Assembly (NCBI RefSeq): GCF_002160865.1
Contig: NZ_NFLJ01000023.1
Location: 1 to 48,434 of the forward strand
Direction of reading: 5' to 3'
Source: Massiliimicrobium timonense
GTDB taxonomy: Bacteria > Bacillota_I > Bacilli_A > Erysipelotrichales > Coprobacillaceae
DNA: 48,434 bases
Both the position numbers and the translations under genes were made by a program. Numbering within the stretch: the first letter of the stretch is position 1; each line of letters starts with the position of its first letter. Below the pieces are notes generated by a model. It did not search any database and was not told the DNA's origin. It saw only the letters and a program-made list of their open reading frames with translations. Below, piece by piece: positions 8,302 through 17,590 of the stretch.

Positions 8302-10001
8302 GATGCCACCTCCTTTGATAACTGAGAATGAACGATTTGTTGATAAATTTCACAGTTTTCCAATAATTCATCATGTTTTCCTATTCCTACCAATTCTCCA
8401 TGACTTAACACAAGAATCTTATCTGCATACATAATGGCACTGACACGCTGTGATACAATAATTGTTGTTTGTGGTAACGATGCAATGGCTTTTCTTAAAG
8501 CAGCATCTGTCGCAAAATCCAACGCACTGGCACTGTCATCAAGAATCAAGAGTTCAGGATTTCTCACTAATGCTCTCGCAATTGTTAAACGTTGCTTTTG
8601 CCCGCCAGATAAATTATGACCACCTTGTGTGATATGACTATAAATACCATCTTTCCACTCTTTTACAAATGATGCCTGTGCCAAGTTTAAGGCTTCAATG
8701 ATTTCATCATCACTGGCATCTTCTTTTCCAAAGCATATATTATCTTTAATTGTTCCCGTAAAAAGCAATGCCTGTTGTGGTACAAAACCTATCATTTGTC
8801 GTAAAGATTGTAAAGAATAATTTTGAATAGGCCTATCCTTAATATAAATCTGCCCCTGTGAAGCTTCATAAAAACGGGGAATTAAATTCACCAATGTTGA
8901 CTTTCCAGACCCTGTTCCCCCAATAATTCCAACAGTTTCCCCTTTTTCAATAGAAAATGATAAATCACTTAAAGCATGGCTTCCCTGATAAGAAAAACTG
9001 ACATGATCAAAAGTCACCAATGCTCCTTCATGATGATCCATTTTCTGCAAACCATCTTGAATAACGGGTTGAATAGACAATACTTCTTTCACACGTTTAT
9101 AACAAGCTGTCGCTTTGTTATAAATGACAATAACATTCGCAAAGGCAAACATAGATAATAAAATCTGATTCATATAATTGATTAATGCAATGACTTCTCC
9201 CTGTAAAAGTGTTCCACTATTGACCTTTAAACTTCCTACATACAAAATCATTAAAATCGCACAATTCACAATCACACTCGTACTAGGATTGAGTAGTGCT
9301 GATAATTTTCCTACACGCATCTGCATATCTTTTTGTTTTTGTGTAGCTTGATGAAAACGTTCTTTTTCTTGATTTTGTTTAGAAAATGCACGAATCACAC
9401 GTATTCCTGCTAAATTTTCACGACAAATCAATGAAACATGATCTAATTGTTTTTGAATCTTTAAATACAAAGGTAAAGAACGTGACATCACAAGATAAAT
9501 AGATAAAGCTAACAAAGGCGCTGCACAAATAAAAATCAATGACATTGATACATTAATACGAAAAGCCATGATTAATGAACCTATAATTAAAAATGGTGAA
9601 CGTGAAGCTAGACGAATCGTCATCGCAACAGCTAATTGTAATTGATTCGTATCATTTGTAATACGTGTCATCAATGATGGAATTCCAATTTTATCTATAT
9701 TTTCATAATCATAAGCATTAATTGCTTTAAACATATCATTTCTTAAATATGTCCCAAATCCTTGAGAAGTCTTTGAAGCAAAATATTGACATACCAAAGC
9801 ACAACTATATCCTGAAATAGCCAAAATAAATAATAGAATCCCTTTATGTAAAATATATTGTTGATCTTTAGCCGCAATCCCATAATCAATAATATCGGCA
9901 ACGACAATAGGAACAATCAATTCAAAAAAAGCCTCAATTAATTTAAATAAAAAACCAATAATTGCCTGTTTACGATAAGGTTTTAGATATTTCATCCACA
10001 T
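8298..10001 (-). CDS. ABC exporter half-transporter, degenerate-site subunit
   Basis: A 567-residue half-transporter with a transmembrane domain at about 1-310 and a nucleotide-binding domain at about 330-560. Walker A is GGTGSGKST and the signature is a normal LSGGQKQ. Walker B reads LLILDDSASALD, with Asp where the catalytic Glu belongs, the mark of the non-hydrolysing site in heterodimeric exporters. I start it at the ATG at 10001 (MWMKYLKPYRK) because AAAGGA lies 8 nt upstream; the open frame back to 10100 lacks a ribosome binding site and overlaps the divergent LysR gene. It is the first gene of the operon. Confidence 0.92.
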   Translation of the reverse strand: MWMKYLKPYRKQAIIGFLFKLIEAFFELIVPIVVADIIDYGIAAKDQQYILHKGILLFILAISGYSCALVCQYFASKTSQGFGTYLRNDMFKAINAYDYENIDKIGIPSLMTRITNDTNQLQLAVAMTIRLASRSPFLIIGSLIMAFRINVSMSLIFICAAPLLALSIYLVMSRSLPLYLKIQKQLDHVSLICRENLAGIRVIRAFSKQNQEKERFHQATQKQKDMQMRVGKLSALLNPSTSVIVNCAILMILYVGSLKVNSGTLLQGEVIALINYMNQILLSMFAFANVIVIYNKATACYKRVKEVLSIQPVIQDGLQKMDHHEGALVTFDHVSFSYQGSHALSDLSFSIEKGETVGIIGGTGSGKSTLVNLIPRFYEASQGQIYIKDRPIQNYSLQSLRQMIGFVPQQALLFTGTIKDNICFGKEDASDDEIIEALNLAQASFVKEWKDGIYSHITQGGHNLSGGQKQRLTIARALVRNPELLILDDSASALDFATDAALRKAIASLPQTTIIVSQRVSAIMYADKILVLSHGELVGIGKHDELLENCEIYQQIVHSQLSKEVAS

Positions 10002-10098
10002 CTTGATCATCCTTTCTTGATTTATTATAGCGAAAAATGTATTATATGTATAATATATATAAAATATAATTTTTATACTTTTAAAATATGGTGATAAC
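10002..10098. promoter_or_regulatory. Divergent promoter region between ABC exporter and LysR gene
   Basis: A 97-bp extremely AT-rich spacer with overlapping TATAAT-like boxes on both strands (for example TATAATATATATAAAATAT). LysR proteins commonly bind such a divergent region to control the neighbouring operon and themselves; no defined operator half-sites could be singled out. Confidence 0.5.
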
Positions 10099-10974
10099 AT
10101 GGATATTAAACAAATGATTTATTTTAAAACAATTGTTGAGGAAGGTACCATTTCCAAAGCTGCCCAAACTTTACATATGGCACAACCACCTTTATCTATG
10201 CAGCTTAAACAATTAGAAGATGAATTAGGTGTGACCTTATTAAAAAGAGGACATCGTAAGGTTGAATTAACACAGGCAGGTAAGATTTTTTATAAAAGAA
10301 GCTTACAAATGATTTCTTTAAATGAAATGACCTTTCATGAAATTCAAGATATGCAAAATGAAGTCTTAAGAGTCGGTATTACTTCTTCCAACTCCAGCAT
10401 TCTTCCTATATATCTTTCCCAGAATCCTTATCTTTTTCAACTTTCTTTTCGCATTTATGAAGGGAGTACCTATGAAATTATTGATTTATTATTATCACAT
10501 CATATTGATTTAGGGATTGTACGTACGCCTTTTGACCAAAGTCAACTTGACTGTCAACCCTTTTTAAGAGAACCCATGATAGCCGTAGGGAAATCAACCT
10601 TGTTAAATCCAGAAATGACACATATGTCTGACTATCAAAATAAACCACTCATTATTCATCAGCGTTATCTTTCACTCATTACTGATTATTGTTTAAATTT
10701 GCATTTTCATCCTCATATTCAAGTCACCTGCGATGACTCCAGAACCTCCTTGCAATGGGCCAAAGCAGGTCTAGGCATTGCGATTGTTCCCCAAAGCATT
10801 TTATCATTTTTATATGATCCTCAACTCATCAATGTTATTATTGAAGATGACAATTTAAAAACAGATTTAACAATGATTACAAGACAGAATGAAATTCTAA
10901 ACCCTTCTATTCAATCATTAATACAACTCATTCATCAAAAAGGAGAAAATATATGCATATCGCACAATTTATAA
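10099..10974 (+). CDS. LysR-family transcriptional regulator
   Basis: A 291-residue protein. The winged helix-turn-helix at residues 1-60 contains the typical GTISKAAQTLHMAQPPLSMQ and LEDELGVTLLKRGHRKVELT. A periplasmic-binding-like effector domain follows (about 90-285). It is divergent from the heterodimeric ABC exporter and the likely regulator of that operon; the inducer may be an exporter substrate (inference). The start ATG at 10099 is preceded by GGTGAT. The 3' end overlaps the next gene by 22 bp. Confidence 0.9.
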   Translation: MDIKQMIYFKTIVEEGTISKAAQTLHMAQPPLSMQLKQLEDELGVTLLKRGHRKVELTQAGKIFYKRSLQMISLNEMTFHEIQDMQNEVLRVGITSSNSSILPIYLSQNPYLFQLSFRIYEGSTYEIIDLLLSHHIDLGIVRTPFDQSQLDCQPFLREPMIAVGKSTLLNPEMTHMSDYQNKPLIIHQRYLSLITDYCLNLHFHPHIQVTCDDSRTSLQWAKAGLGIAIVPQSILSFLYDPQLINVIIEDDNLKTDLTMITRQNEILNPSIQSLIQLIHQKGENICISHNL

Positions 10975-11258
10975 AATTAGAGATTATTATTTTACATCTT
11001 TTAAAACAGCAAGATTTATCTAGTGATCAGATCTATGATATTCTTAAAAAGCATTTTACAGTTATTGAAGGAGAACTTTTAACTTCATTGTACTTTCTCA
11101 GTCAAACACAGATGATTTCTATTCATAGCTATCATCAGCAGCTCATCTATCATATCGAAGAAGCGGGTTGTTCGCGTTATACAACATTAAAAAGAGAGTA
11201 TCAGCATATTCATCAAGAAATGGAGGTTTTATTTCAAAATGAAAAAACAGAAATTTAA
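10953..11258 (+). CDS. PadR-like small winged-helix regulator
   Basis: A 101-residue protein. The helical pattern ILHLLKQQDLSSDQIYDILK followed by ITSLYFLSQTQMIS-type sequence (the copy here reads LLTSLYFLSQTQMIS), a short beta wing and a C-terminal helix matches the PadR winged-helix fold. PadR regulators are frequently encoded just before a DUF1700/DUF6120-type membrane protein, which is the arrangement here (20-bp overlap with the next gene). That context is the main support. The start has AAAAAGGAG upstream. Confidence 0.6.
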   Translation: MHIAQFIKLEIIILHLLKQQDLSSDQIYDILKKHFTVIEGELLTSLYFLSQTQMISIHSYHQQLIYHIEEAGCSRYTTLKREYQHIHQEMEVLFQNEKTEI

Positions 11259-11667
11259 AAATCCTATCACCCAAAAATATTATCACCAACTTTATAAATC
11301 TTTCCCACTACATAATCTTCATGAAAAAGAATTTCTCAAATTAATAAAGATCAGACTTCACGAATATGAAAACTCTCATTTAGAAGCTACGTATCAAGAT
11401 TATATTGAACGTTTTGGTCTTCCTGAAGATATTATTATTTTCTTTTATCAGCATTATGATGACCACTATGTGATTACACATATGAAATCAAGAAAGATTA
11501 TTAAATACAGTTCTTTTATCATCGTTCCTCTTATCATTATAAGCCTTGTTTATGTATTATGGACAACATATCACTACTATCAAGATTATAAAAATATGAT
11601 GGAAAGTTTTCCTGCTTATGAGGAAGAAATTATTTATGATTATGGAACAATCTCAATGGATGAATAA
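11239..11667 (+). CDS. DUF6120/DUF1700-like membrane protein
   Basis: A 142-residue protein. The N-terminal half is a cytosolic helical domain (residues about 15-70, with LEATYQDYIERFGLPEDIIIFF resembling the 'FG-P-ED' segment of the family). One transmembrane helix covers about 91-109 and a short acidic C-terminal tail follows. The partner PadR-like regulator overlaps its start. The family is usually linked to envelope stress circuits; no experimental function can be assigned. Its last codons form the left arm of the terminator. Confidence 0.6.
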   Translation: MKKQKFKNPITQKYYHQLYKSFPLHNLHEKEFLKLIKIRLHEYENSHLEATYQDYIERFGLPEDIIIFFYQHYDDHYVITHMKSRKIIKYSSFIIVPLIIISLVYVLWTTYHYYQDYKNMMESFPAYEEEIIYDYGTISMDE

Positions 11668-11684
11668 ACATTGAGATTGTTTTT
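11648..11684 (+). terminator. Intrinsic terminator overlapping the end of the DUF6120-like gene
   Basis: CAATCTCAATG (11648-11658) and CATTGAGATTG (11669-11679) pair perfectly over 11 bp, then TTTTTAT. Confidence 0.88.
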
Positions 11685-11705
11685 ATATGAAGAATAAGAA
11701 TTTTG

Positions 11706-12266
11706 TTATTTTCCTTGCTTTAATGCTTTCCACTCATCTTCTAAAATAGACATTATAATATCATCGGCATAACTATCACCATCCATAATAGCATCTCTTA
11801 AAACACCTTCTTGCTTAAATCCTGCCTTTAAGTATACTTTCTCTGCTCTAGAGTTAAATGAATACACATCTAATTCTAAACGATGTAATTTCAATTTTTC
11901 AAAAGCAAAATCTCGAGTGATTTCTGTTGCCCATGTACCAATGCCTTTTCCTCTTTCTGTCTGTTGATAAAGAGCAATTCGAAAATTAGCACACCTCAAA
12001 TTCCAATCAATTTCATTGATTACACTTTCACCTATGATTGCTCCATTGGGTGCTATAATTAAAAAGAAATATCTATCATCTGCTTTGATTGATTTTAGAA
12101 AAAAAGATATGACTTCTTCTTTTGTAAATTCTTCTTTACACCCTGTCAATCGTGCTACTTCCTTATCTAATGGACAATAATTTTGTTCATAATAATTGAT
12201 TGCATCATCCTCTTTAGCTAAACGTATAACAAAACCATCCTTTTTATCAATAATATCTGTATTCAT
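11706..12266 (-). CDS. GNAT-family N-acetyltransferase (RimJ/RimL type)
   Basis: A 186-residue acetyltransferase. The acetyl-CoA loop is QQTERGKGIGTWAT and the C-terminal strand-helix carries FNSRAEKVYLKAGFKQEG, typical of RimJ/RimL/SpeG-like GNATs that acetylate protein N-termini or polyamines. The substrate cannot be decided. I start it at MNTDIIDK (12266) after AAAGGAG; an ATG at 12275 is nearly as likely, and the open frame extends to 12341 without a ribosome binding site. It is monocistronic. Confidence 0.8.
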   Translation of the reverse strand: MNTDIIDKKDGFVIRLAKEDDAINYYEQNYCPLDKEVARLTGCKEEFTKEEVISFFLKSIKADDRYFFLIIAPNGAIIGESVINEIDWNLRCANFRIALYQQTERGKGIGTWATEITRDFAFEKLKLHRLELDVYSFNSRAEKVYLKAGFKQEGVLRDAIMDGDSYADDIIMSILEDEWKALKQGK

Positions 12267-12417
12267 ATAAACCATTTCTCCTTTACAATGCTCACTATTA
12301 ACTTCGTTTGAAATTATATTATCAAAATCATTCGCATTCATTTATTAAAAAATATTCATCAAAACTGATATAAGTCGTTATCTTATTTGTTATAGACCTA
12401 TTAACTTTTACTTGATT

Positions 12418-12447
12418 TAAAAACAGCAATAAAAATATTGCTGTTTT
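12418..12447 (-). terminator. Intrinsic terminator of the yitT/prfB/secA direction
   Basis: AAACAGCAATA pairs with TATTGCTGTTT around a 4-nt loop, and the minus transcript continues into a U-run. The right arm contains the stop of the YitT gene. Confidence 0.8.
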
Positions 12448-13333
12448 ATAAAATATGATCTCTTTTTTGTTTATCCAAATCAATATTAGGTAAAGTAAAT
12501 CCTCTACCTTTGACACTATGAATTTCACTACCAATAATAAATGCTGTTGGATCAATAGTCATGACCAAATCATTAATCACAGGATATTCACGATTATTGA
12601 CAACACAAAGAACAGCTTTTTGTTGGTCATGGAAATATCCTGTTGTCACATTGACAAAGGTGCATCCCCTATCAATTTCCTTAAAAATAGCTTCTGCAAT
12701 TTCTTCATGATGTGCTGAAATCACCAATACCTGTAAATTCTTTTCACCAAAGATAGTGACCTTATCTAAGACAATAGCTGTAATAAAGACGGTAATAATT
12801 CCATATAAGATACCTTCAAAGCTTGTAAAGAAAGCTTGTCCTAATAATACAACAACATCAAACAAGTAAACACAGACACCTAACGAAATATGAAATTTCT
12901 TATTAATAATAATGGGTGGTATATCTGTTCCCCCAGTACTATAACCAATTCTAAAAACGATACCACATCCCAGTCCGGTAAATAATCCAGCATAAATTGT
13001 CGATAATAACATATCTGATGTCAAGTGCTGTAATTGTGGCATAGATTCAAACATCGCCAGAAAAAACGGAAATATAATCGAACTTAAAATCGTTCCTGCA
13101 GCAAATTTTTTACCTAAAACAATAAATCCAAGTAACAACATCGCCATATTGATGACAAAGACAACTGTAGCATAATTGACCGAAATAAATTCACAGACAA
13201 TCAAAGCAATCCCAGTTGCTCCAGCAACAATTAAATCTGAAGGGACTGCAAAAACTGCAACACCAAAGGCAAGTATCAAATTTCCAATAATGACAATGAT
13301 TGTATCACGTAAAAGATGCTTTGCCTGATGCAT
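12446..13333 (-). CDS. YitT-family membrane protein (DUF161 + DUF2179)
   Basis: A 295-residue protein. Five or six transmembrane segments occupy residues 10-190 (DUF161/YitT membrane region with STGGTDIPPII). A cytosolic C-terminal DUF2179 domain follows (residues about 225-285, ending in GRGFTLPNIDL). The family is common in Bacillota, with unclear transport function. It starts one base after the prfB stop region (adjacent, 1-nt overlap) and is likely co-transcribed with secA-prfB. Confidence 0.85.
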   Translation of the reverse strand: MHQAKHLLRDTIIVIIGNLILAFGVAVFAVPSDLIVAGATGIALIVCEFISVNYATVVFVINMAMLLLGFIVLGKKFAAGTILSSIIFPFFLAMFESMPQLQHLTSDMLLSTIYAGLFTGLGCGIVFRIGYSTGGTDIPPIIINKKFHISLGVCVYLFDVVVLLGQAFFTSFEGILYGIITVFITAIVLDKVTIFGEKNLQVLVISAHHEEIAEAIFKEIDRGCTFVNVTTGYFHDQQKAVLCVVNNREYPVINDLVMTIDPTAFIIGSEIHSVKGRGFTLPNIDLDKQKRDHIL

Positions 13334-14442
13334 TAGTCATCCTCCTTTACTTGTGATTTTAAATAAGCATATATACAGTCATCTAAATCTCCATCTAAAA
13401 TGGCTTTAGGATTATTTGACTCATATTGACTACGATTATCTTTTACCATCGAATAAGGATGTAAAACATAAGAACGAATTTGACTACCCCACTCAATCGC
13501 TTTTTGTTCTCCTTTAATCTCACTTAGCTCCTGTGCCTGTTTTTCTAACATTAACTGATATAATTTAGATTTCAACATAATCATCGCCTGTTCACGGTTT
13601 TGAATCTGTGAACGCTGTGATTGACATGTCACAACAATATGTGTAGGAAGATGAGTAATACGAATCGCTGAATCTGTTTTATTAATATGCTGTCCTCCAG
13701 CCCCAGAAGCACGATAAGTATCAATACGAATATCATGTGGATCAATTTCAATTTCGATATCGTTATCAAATTCTGGCATCACATCAACCGAAGCAAATGA
13801 TGTATGACGGCGTTTGGATGCATCAAATGGTGAAATACGTACCAGACGATGAACACCTTTTTCAGCTTTAAGATGCCCATAAGCATTATAACCTATCATA
13901 CGTAAACTTACTGATTTTAATCCTGCTTCTTCACCATCCAAATAATCTAAGACTTCTATTTTCCAACCTTTTTTATCTGCATATCTTTGATACATACGCA
14001 TTAACATGGCAGCCCAATCCTGTGACTCTGTTCCCCCAGCACCAGGATGAATTTCTAACAAGGCGTTATGATGATCATATTGACCAGAAAATAACAATGT
14101 TTTTTCAAAATCATTCATTTCTTTTTCAAAAACACCATAATCTTCATCTAAAACAGCCTTAAAATCAGCATCATCATTTTCTTTGACATACTGGTAGGTT
14201 TCTTCTAACTCATCTAAAGTTTTTACCAAATACTCATATGTATCAACTTTCTTTTTCATTTCATTTAATTGATCATATATCTTTCTGGCATGATCTTGAT
14301 CATTCCAGAAATTCTCATCCATTGTTTGTACTGTCAAACCTTCAATTTCTCTTTTCAAACCTTCAATATCAATAGAAACAAAAAGTTCCTTGAGTAAAGA
14401 ACGGGCTTTTTCAAGCCCATCCTTCATTTCATATAATTCCAT
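13333..14442 (-). CDS. prfB: Peptide chain release factor 2
   Basis: A 369-residue class I release factor. The stop-codon recognition tripeptide SPF is at residues 204-206 and the catalytic GGQ is at 249-251 (GAGGQHINK). It terminates translation at UGA and UAA, so UGA is read as stop in this organism. The whole protein lies in one frame from the ATG at 14442. The usual in-frame UGA programmed frameshift near codon 25 is absent, so RF2 autoregulation by frameshifting is missing. The start overlaps the secA stop (TAATG). Confidence 0.95.
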   Translation of the reverse strand: MELYEMKDGLEKARSLLKELFVSIDIEGLKREIEGLTVQTMDENFWNDQDHARKIYDQLNEMKKKVDTYEYLVKTLDELEETYQYVKENDDADFKAVLDEDYGVFEKEMNDFEKTLLFSGQYDHHNALLEIHPGAGGTESQDWAAMLMRMYQRYADKKGWKIEVLDYLDGEEAGLKSVSLRMIGYNAYGHLKAEKGVHRLVRISPFDASKRRHTSFASVDVMPEFDNDIEIEIDPHDIRIDTYRASGAGGQHINKTDSAIRITHLPTHIVVTCQSQRSQIQNREQAMIMLKSKLYQLMLEKQAQELSEIKGEQKAIEWGSQIRSYVLHPYSMVKDNRSQYESNNPKAILDGDLDDCIYAYLKSQVKEDD

Positions 14443-17090
14443 TAATCTGCTTTAAACTCCAATTCAATTTGCACTGATGGAATCTGTTTTTCCTGTTCAC
14501 TACCAGGAGCAATACCCATATGAACAATGTTTCTTGTAATATCTTGAGAAATTGATTTTGTCATTTCTTCAAACATATAAAAGGCTTCTTCAGTATATTC
14601 TTGAAGTGGATCTCTTTGTGCATAAGCACGTAAGTAAATTCCATTTCTTAATTTTTGCATAGCATCAATATGATTGATCCATGTATGATCAATGACACCT
14701 AATAAAATTCTTCTTTCATAATCTAATTTAATTTCAGCTGGTAAATCTTTATTAAATCTATTTTGATACTGCAAATAAACAATTTCAGATAAACTATTTG
14801 TTAATTTTTTAGCATCTTGTTCTACAACATCTTTATTTTTAGCAACTAAAGTAGCTAATAACATATAGTTTTTAGAAATATAATTTAATGCACCATCAAC
14901 ATCAACATGTTCTTTTTTACCATCATGTTTTGTAAACTGACGAACAGTATTTTCCACCGCCTGTTCAAACATTCCTTTCACAATTGGACCTAAATCAGTC
15001 TGTGACATAATATCATCACGTTCTTTATACATGATTTCACGTTGTTGTCGCATCACATCATCATATTGTAATAATTGCTTACGAATATCAAAGTTCTGTC
15101 CTTCAACACGTTTTTGAGCATTTTCAATTGATTTTGTTACCATCTTACTTTCAATAGCTTCATCTTCTAAGAAAGAACCCATTCTTTCCTTCATCTTTTC
15201 ATTCGCAAATCTTTGCATTAATTCATCTTCAAATGAAACAAAGAACAATGAACACCCAGGATCTCCTTGACGACCAGAACGACCTCTTAACTGATTATCA
15301 ATACGTCTTGATTCATGTCTTTCACTACCAATAACCATCAATCCACCTAATTCCGGTACACCTTCACCTAATTTGATGTCCGTACCACGACCAGCCATGT
15401 TTGTCGCAATAGTGACTGCACCCATCACACCTGCTTTTTCAATAATCAAAGCTTCTTTCGCATGATTTTTTGCATTCAAGACATTATGCTTAATTCCTCG
15501 TTTATTTAACATCTTACTTAATAATTCAGAAGTTTCTACTGAAACAGTTCCTAATAACACAGGTTGACCATAGCTATGTCTTCTTTCTACCTCATCACAA
15601 ATTGCTTTATATTTAGCAGATTGTTTTGCGAAAACCAAATCTGGTTTATCATCACGAATCACAGGTTTATTCGTTGGAATTTCTACAACACGCATATTAT
15701 AGATTGTTCTAAATTCTTCTTCTTCTGTTTTGGCAGTTCCTGTCATCCCTGCTAATTTATTGAATAAACGGAAGAAGTTTTGATAAGTGATAGTTGCTAG
15801 AGTGACAGTTTCCTCTTTAATAGGAACACCTTCTTTAGCTTCAAGTGCCTGATGCAACCCATCACTATAAGCACGACCTGGCATCACACGACCTGTAAAC
15901 TGATCAATAATCATAATACTGGCATTACGAATATCATGACTTCCATCTTCTGTCGCAATCATATATTCAACATTTAAACTCATTGTATAGTTAGCTTTCA
16001 ATGCTTGATTGATATGATGAACTAAAGCTGTATGTTCAGGATCATATAAATTTTGAATTTTAAATGCCTTTTCTGCCTTATTAATTCCTTCGGCTGTTAA
16101 AGCGACTGTTTTACTTTCAATATCAACTTCATAATCTTTTTCTTCACGTAAAGATTTTACAAATTTATCAGCTTGAACATATAAAGCAGCTGTATTTTTC
16201 TTACCACCAGAAATAATCAATGGAGTTCTTGATTCATCAATCAAAATAGAGTCAACCTCATCGACCAACGCAAAATTCAATGGTCTTAAAACCTTATCTT
16301 CCAAACGTGTGACCATATTATCTCTTAAATAATCAAATCCAAGTTCAGCATTTGTTGTATACGTAATATCACACGCATGTTGAGCTCTTTTTTCATCTTT
16401 TGTCAGTTCACGTTTGTTAAGTCCTACTGTTAAACCTAAAAACTCATAAACTTTTCCATTATCTGTTTTATCACGTTCTGCCAGATAATCATTGACAGTC
16501 ACCACGTGAACTCCTTCTCCAGTTAAAGCATTTAAATAAACCGGAAAAATAGATGTTAAAGTTTTACCTTCACCTGTTTTCATTTCCGCAATATCACCAT
16601 TGTGTAAAGAAATGGCACCCATCAGCTGCACTTTAAAAGCTTTTAAACCTAAACGTCTATATGCTGCTTCACGTACTGTTGCAAAGGCTTCAACCAAGAT
16701 ATCATCCAATGTTTCTCCGTTTTTTAGGCGTTCTTTAAAAAGTTCTGTTTGATGAGCCAATTCTTCGTCACTCATCGCCTGATATTGAGGTTCCAGATCC
16801 ATAATCTGTAAAGCCTGTTTTTCAAGTTTCTTTAATATTTTATTATCCTGTGAAAAAGCCTTTTTGATAGAACCAAATAATCCTTTTTTCTCTTTTTGTG
16901 GTGTTGTTTTAAATTCAATAGGCTGTTGTGGTTTTTTCACAACATCATCAAATGTTTCAACAACAACATCTTCACCTAAATCATCATTTAAATCCACAAT
17001 TTCAGCATTCGGATTTAATCCAAGTTCTTCCAATTCTTTGGCTTCTTTCTTTTTTATTTGTTTTCTAATTTCTTGTTTTTTACTTGCCAT
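14442..17090 (-). CDS. secA: Protein translocase ATPase SecA
   Basis: An 882-residue preprotein translocase motor. Walker A is MKTGEGKT, the DEAD-type box is DEVDSILID, and helicase motif VI is QLRGRSGRQGDPG. It drives Sec-dependent export through SecYEG at the membrane. Two oddities stand out. There are about 69 charged, low-complexity residues before the canonical start region (GLFGSIKKAFS). The C-terminal zinc-binding (SecB/phospholipid) motif with three Cys is missing; the protein ends QIELEFKAD. The start at 17090 follows AAAGGAG, and an upstream ATG at 17108 lacks a site. Confidence 0.95.
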   Translation of the reverse strand: MASKKQEIRKQIKKKEAKELEELGLNPNAEIVDLNDDLGEDVVVETFDDVVKKPQQPIEFKTTPQKEKKGLFGSIKKAFSQDNKILKKLEKQALQIMDLEPQYQAMSDEELAHQTELFKERLKNGETLDDILVEAFATVREAAYRRLGLKAFKVQLMGAISLHNGDIAEMKTGEGKTLTSIFPVYLNALTGEGVHVVTVNDYLAERDKTDNGKVYEFLGLTVGLNKRELTKDEKRAQHACDITYTTNAELGFDYLRDNMVTRLEDKVLRPLNFALVDEVDSILIDESRTPLIISGGKKNTAALYVQADKFVKSLREEKDYEVDIESKTVALTAEGINKAEKAFKIQNLYDPEHTALVHHINQALKANYTMSLNVEYMIATEDGSHDIRNASIMIIDQFTGRVMPGRAYSDGLHQALEAKEGVPIKEETVTLATITYQNFFRLFNKLAGMTGTAKTEEEEFRTIYNMRVVEIPTNKPVIRDDKPDLVFAKQSAKYKAICDEVERRHSYGQPVLLGTVSVETSELLSKMLNKRGIKHNVLNAKNHAKEALIIEKAGVMGAVTIATNMAGRGTDIKLGEGVPELGGLMVIGSERHESRRIDNQLRGRSGRQGDPGCSLFFVSFEDELMQRFANEKMKERMGSFLEDEAIESKMVTKSIENAQKRVEGQNFDIRKQLLQYDDVMRQQREIMYKERDDIMSQTDLGPIVKGMFEQAVENTVRQFTKHDGKKEHVDVDGALNYISKNYMLLATLVAKNKDVVEQDAKKLTNSLSEIVYLQYQNRFNKDLPAEIKLDYERRILLGVIDHTWINHIDAMQKLRNGIYLRAYAQRDPLQEYTEEAFYMFEEMTKSISQDITRNIVHMGIAPGSEQEKQIPSVQIELEFKAD

Positions 17091-17189
17091 GAATAAATCT
17101 CCTTTCATGCATACTGAAACATTTCACATTATAGCATATAATCTACAGAAAACAAAGTAAATATCACGTAAAATTATTCTAACGAAAAA

Positions 17190-17217
17190 AAGGATATGCC
17201 AATGCATATCACCCTTT
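17190..17217 (-). terminator. Terminator of the cold shock gene
   Basis: GGATATGC pairs with GCATATC(C) around a short loop. The minus transcript ends in CTTTTTTT. Confidence 0.8.
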
Positions 17218-17219
17218 CA

Positions 17220-17417
17220 TCAAATCTTTACGACATGTCTAGCTTGTAAGCCACGCTCTGTCGAATAGAGTTCAAACTCTACGAGTTCACCTTCATTTAA
17301 AGATTTATATCCATCTTGTATAATTTGACTATAATGAACGAAAACATCTTTTCCTTCACCACGATCAATGAATCCAAATCCTTTTTCAGCATTAAACCAT
17401 TTGACTTTACCCTGCAT
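17220..17417 (-). CDS. Cold shock protein (CspA family)
   Basis: A 65-residue single OB-fold cold shock domain. RNP1 is KGFGFIDR and RNP2 is VFVHYSQI. It acts as an RNA chaperone in the cytoplasm. Length and motifs match CspA/CspB. The start ATG at 17417 is 8 nt after AAAGGAG; a GTG two codons upstream is too close to the site. A TATAAT box lies at 17450-17455, giving a short leader unlike the long thermosensor leaders of some csp genes. Confidence 0.92.
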   Translation of the reverse strand: MQGKVKWFNAEKGFGFIDRGEGKDVFVHYSQIIQDGYKSLNEGELVEFELYSTERGLQARHVVKI

Positions 17418-17449
17418 AATCACAACTCCTTTACTTCATGGTTGTATCC

Positions 17450-17455
17450 ATTATA
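17450..17455 (-). promoter_or_regulatory. -10 box of the cold shock gene
   Basis: The minus strand reads TATAAT 33 bp upstream of the start codon. The -35 is weak (TTCTTT, 16-bp spacer). Confidence 0.5.
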
Positions 17456-17552
17456 GATGATGCTAATTAAGAAAGAACGCATTTTCTGTCGAGCCAATTT
17501 CTTTTTTTGTTTTATTTCCTAGGAAATATATCTTTTTTTGACGAATCAATAT

Positions 17553-17590
17553 AAAAAAATGCACACTTCATAAGCGAAATGTACATTTAT
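17553..17590 (-). terminator. Terminator of the comFA-comFC unit
   Basis: The minus strand has AATGTACA pairing with TGTGCATT (one G-U) with further inner pairing, followed by TTTTTTT. Confidence 0.7.

Noticed and set aside
10002-10100. N-terminal extension of the first ABC half-transporter to 10100
   Set aside because: No ribosome binding site, it covers the divergent promoter region and the LysR start, and a good site precedes the ATG at 10001.
16864-17160. Plus-strand open frame opposite secA
   Set aside because: Low-complexity Ser/Phe-rich translation typical of the antisense of a Lys/Glu-rich coding region; no ribosome binding site.
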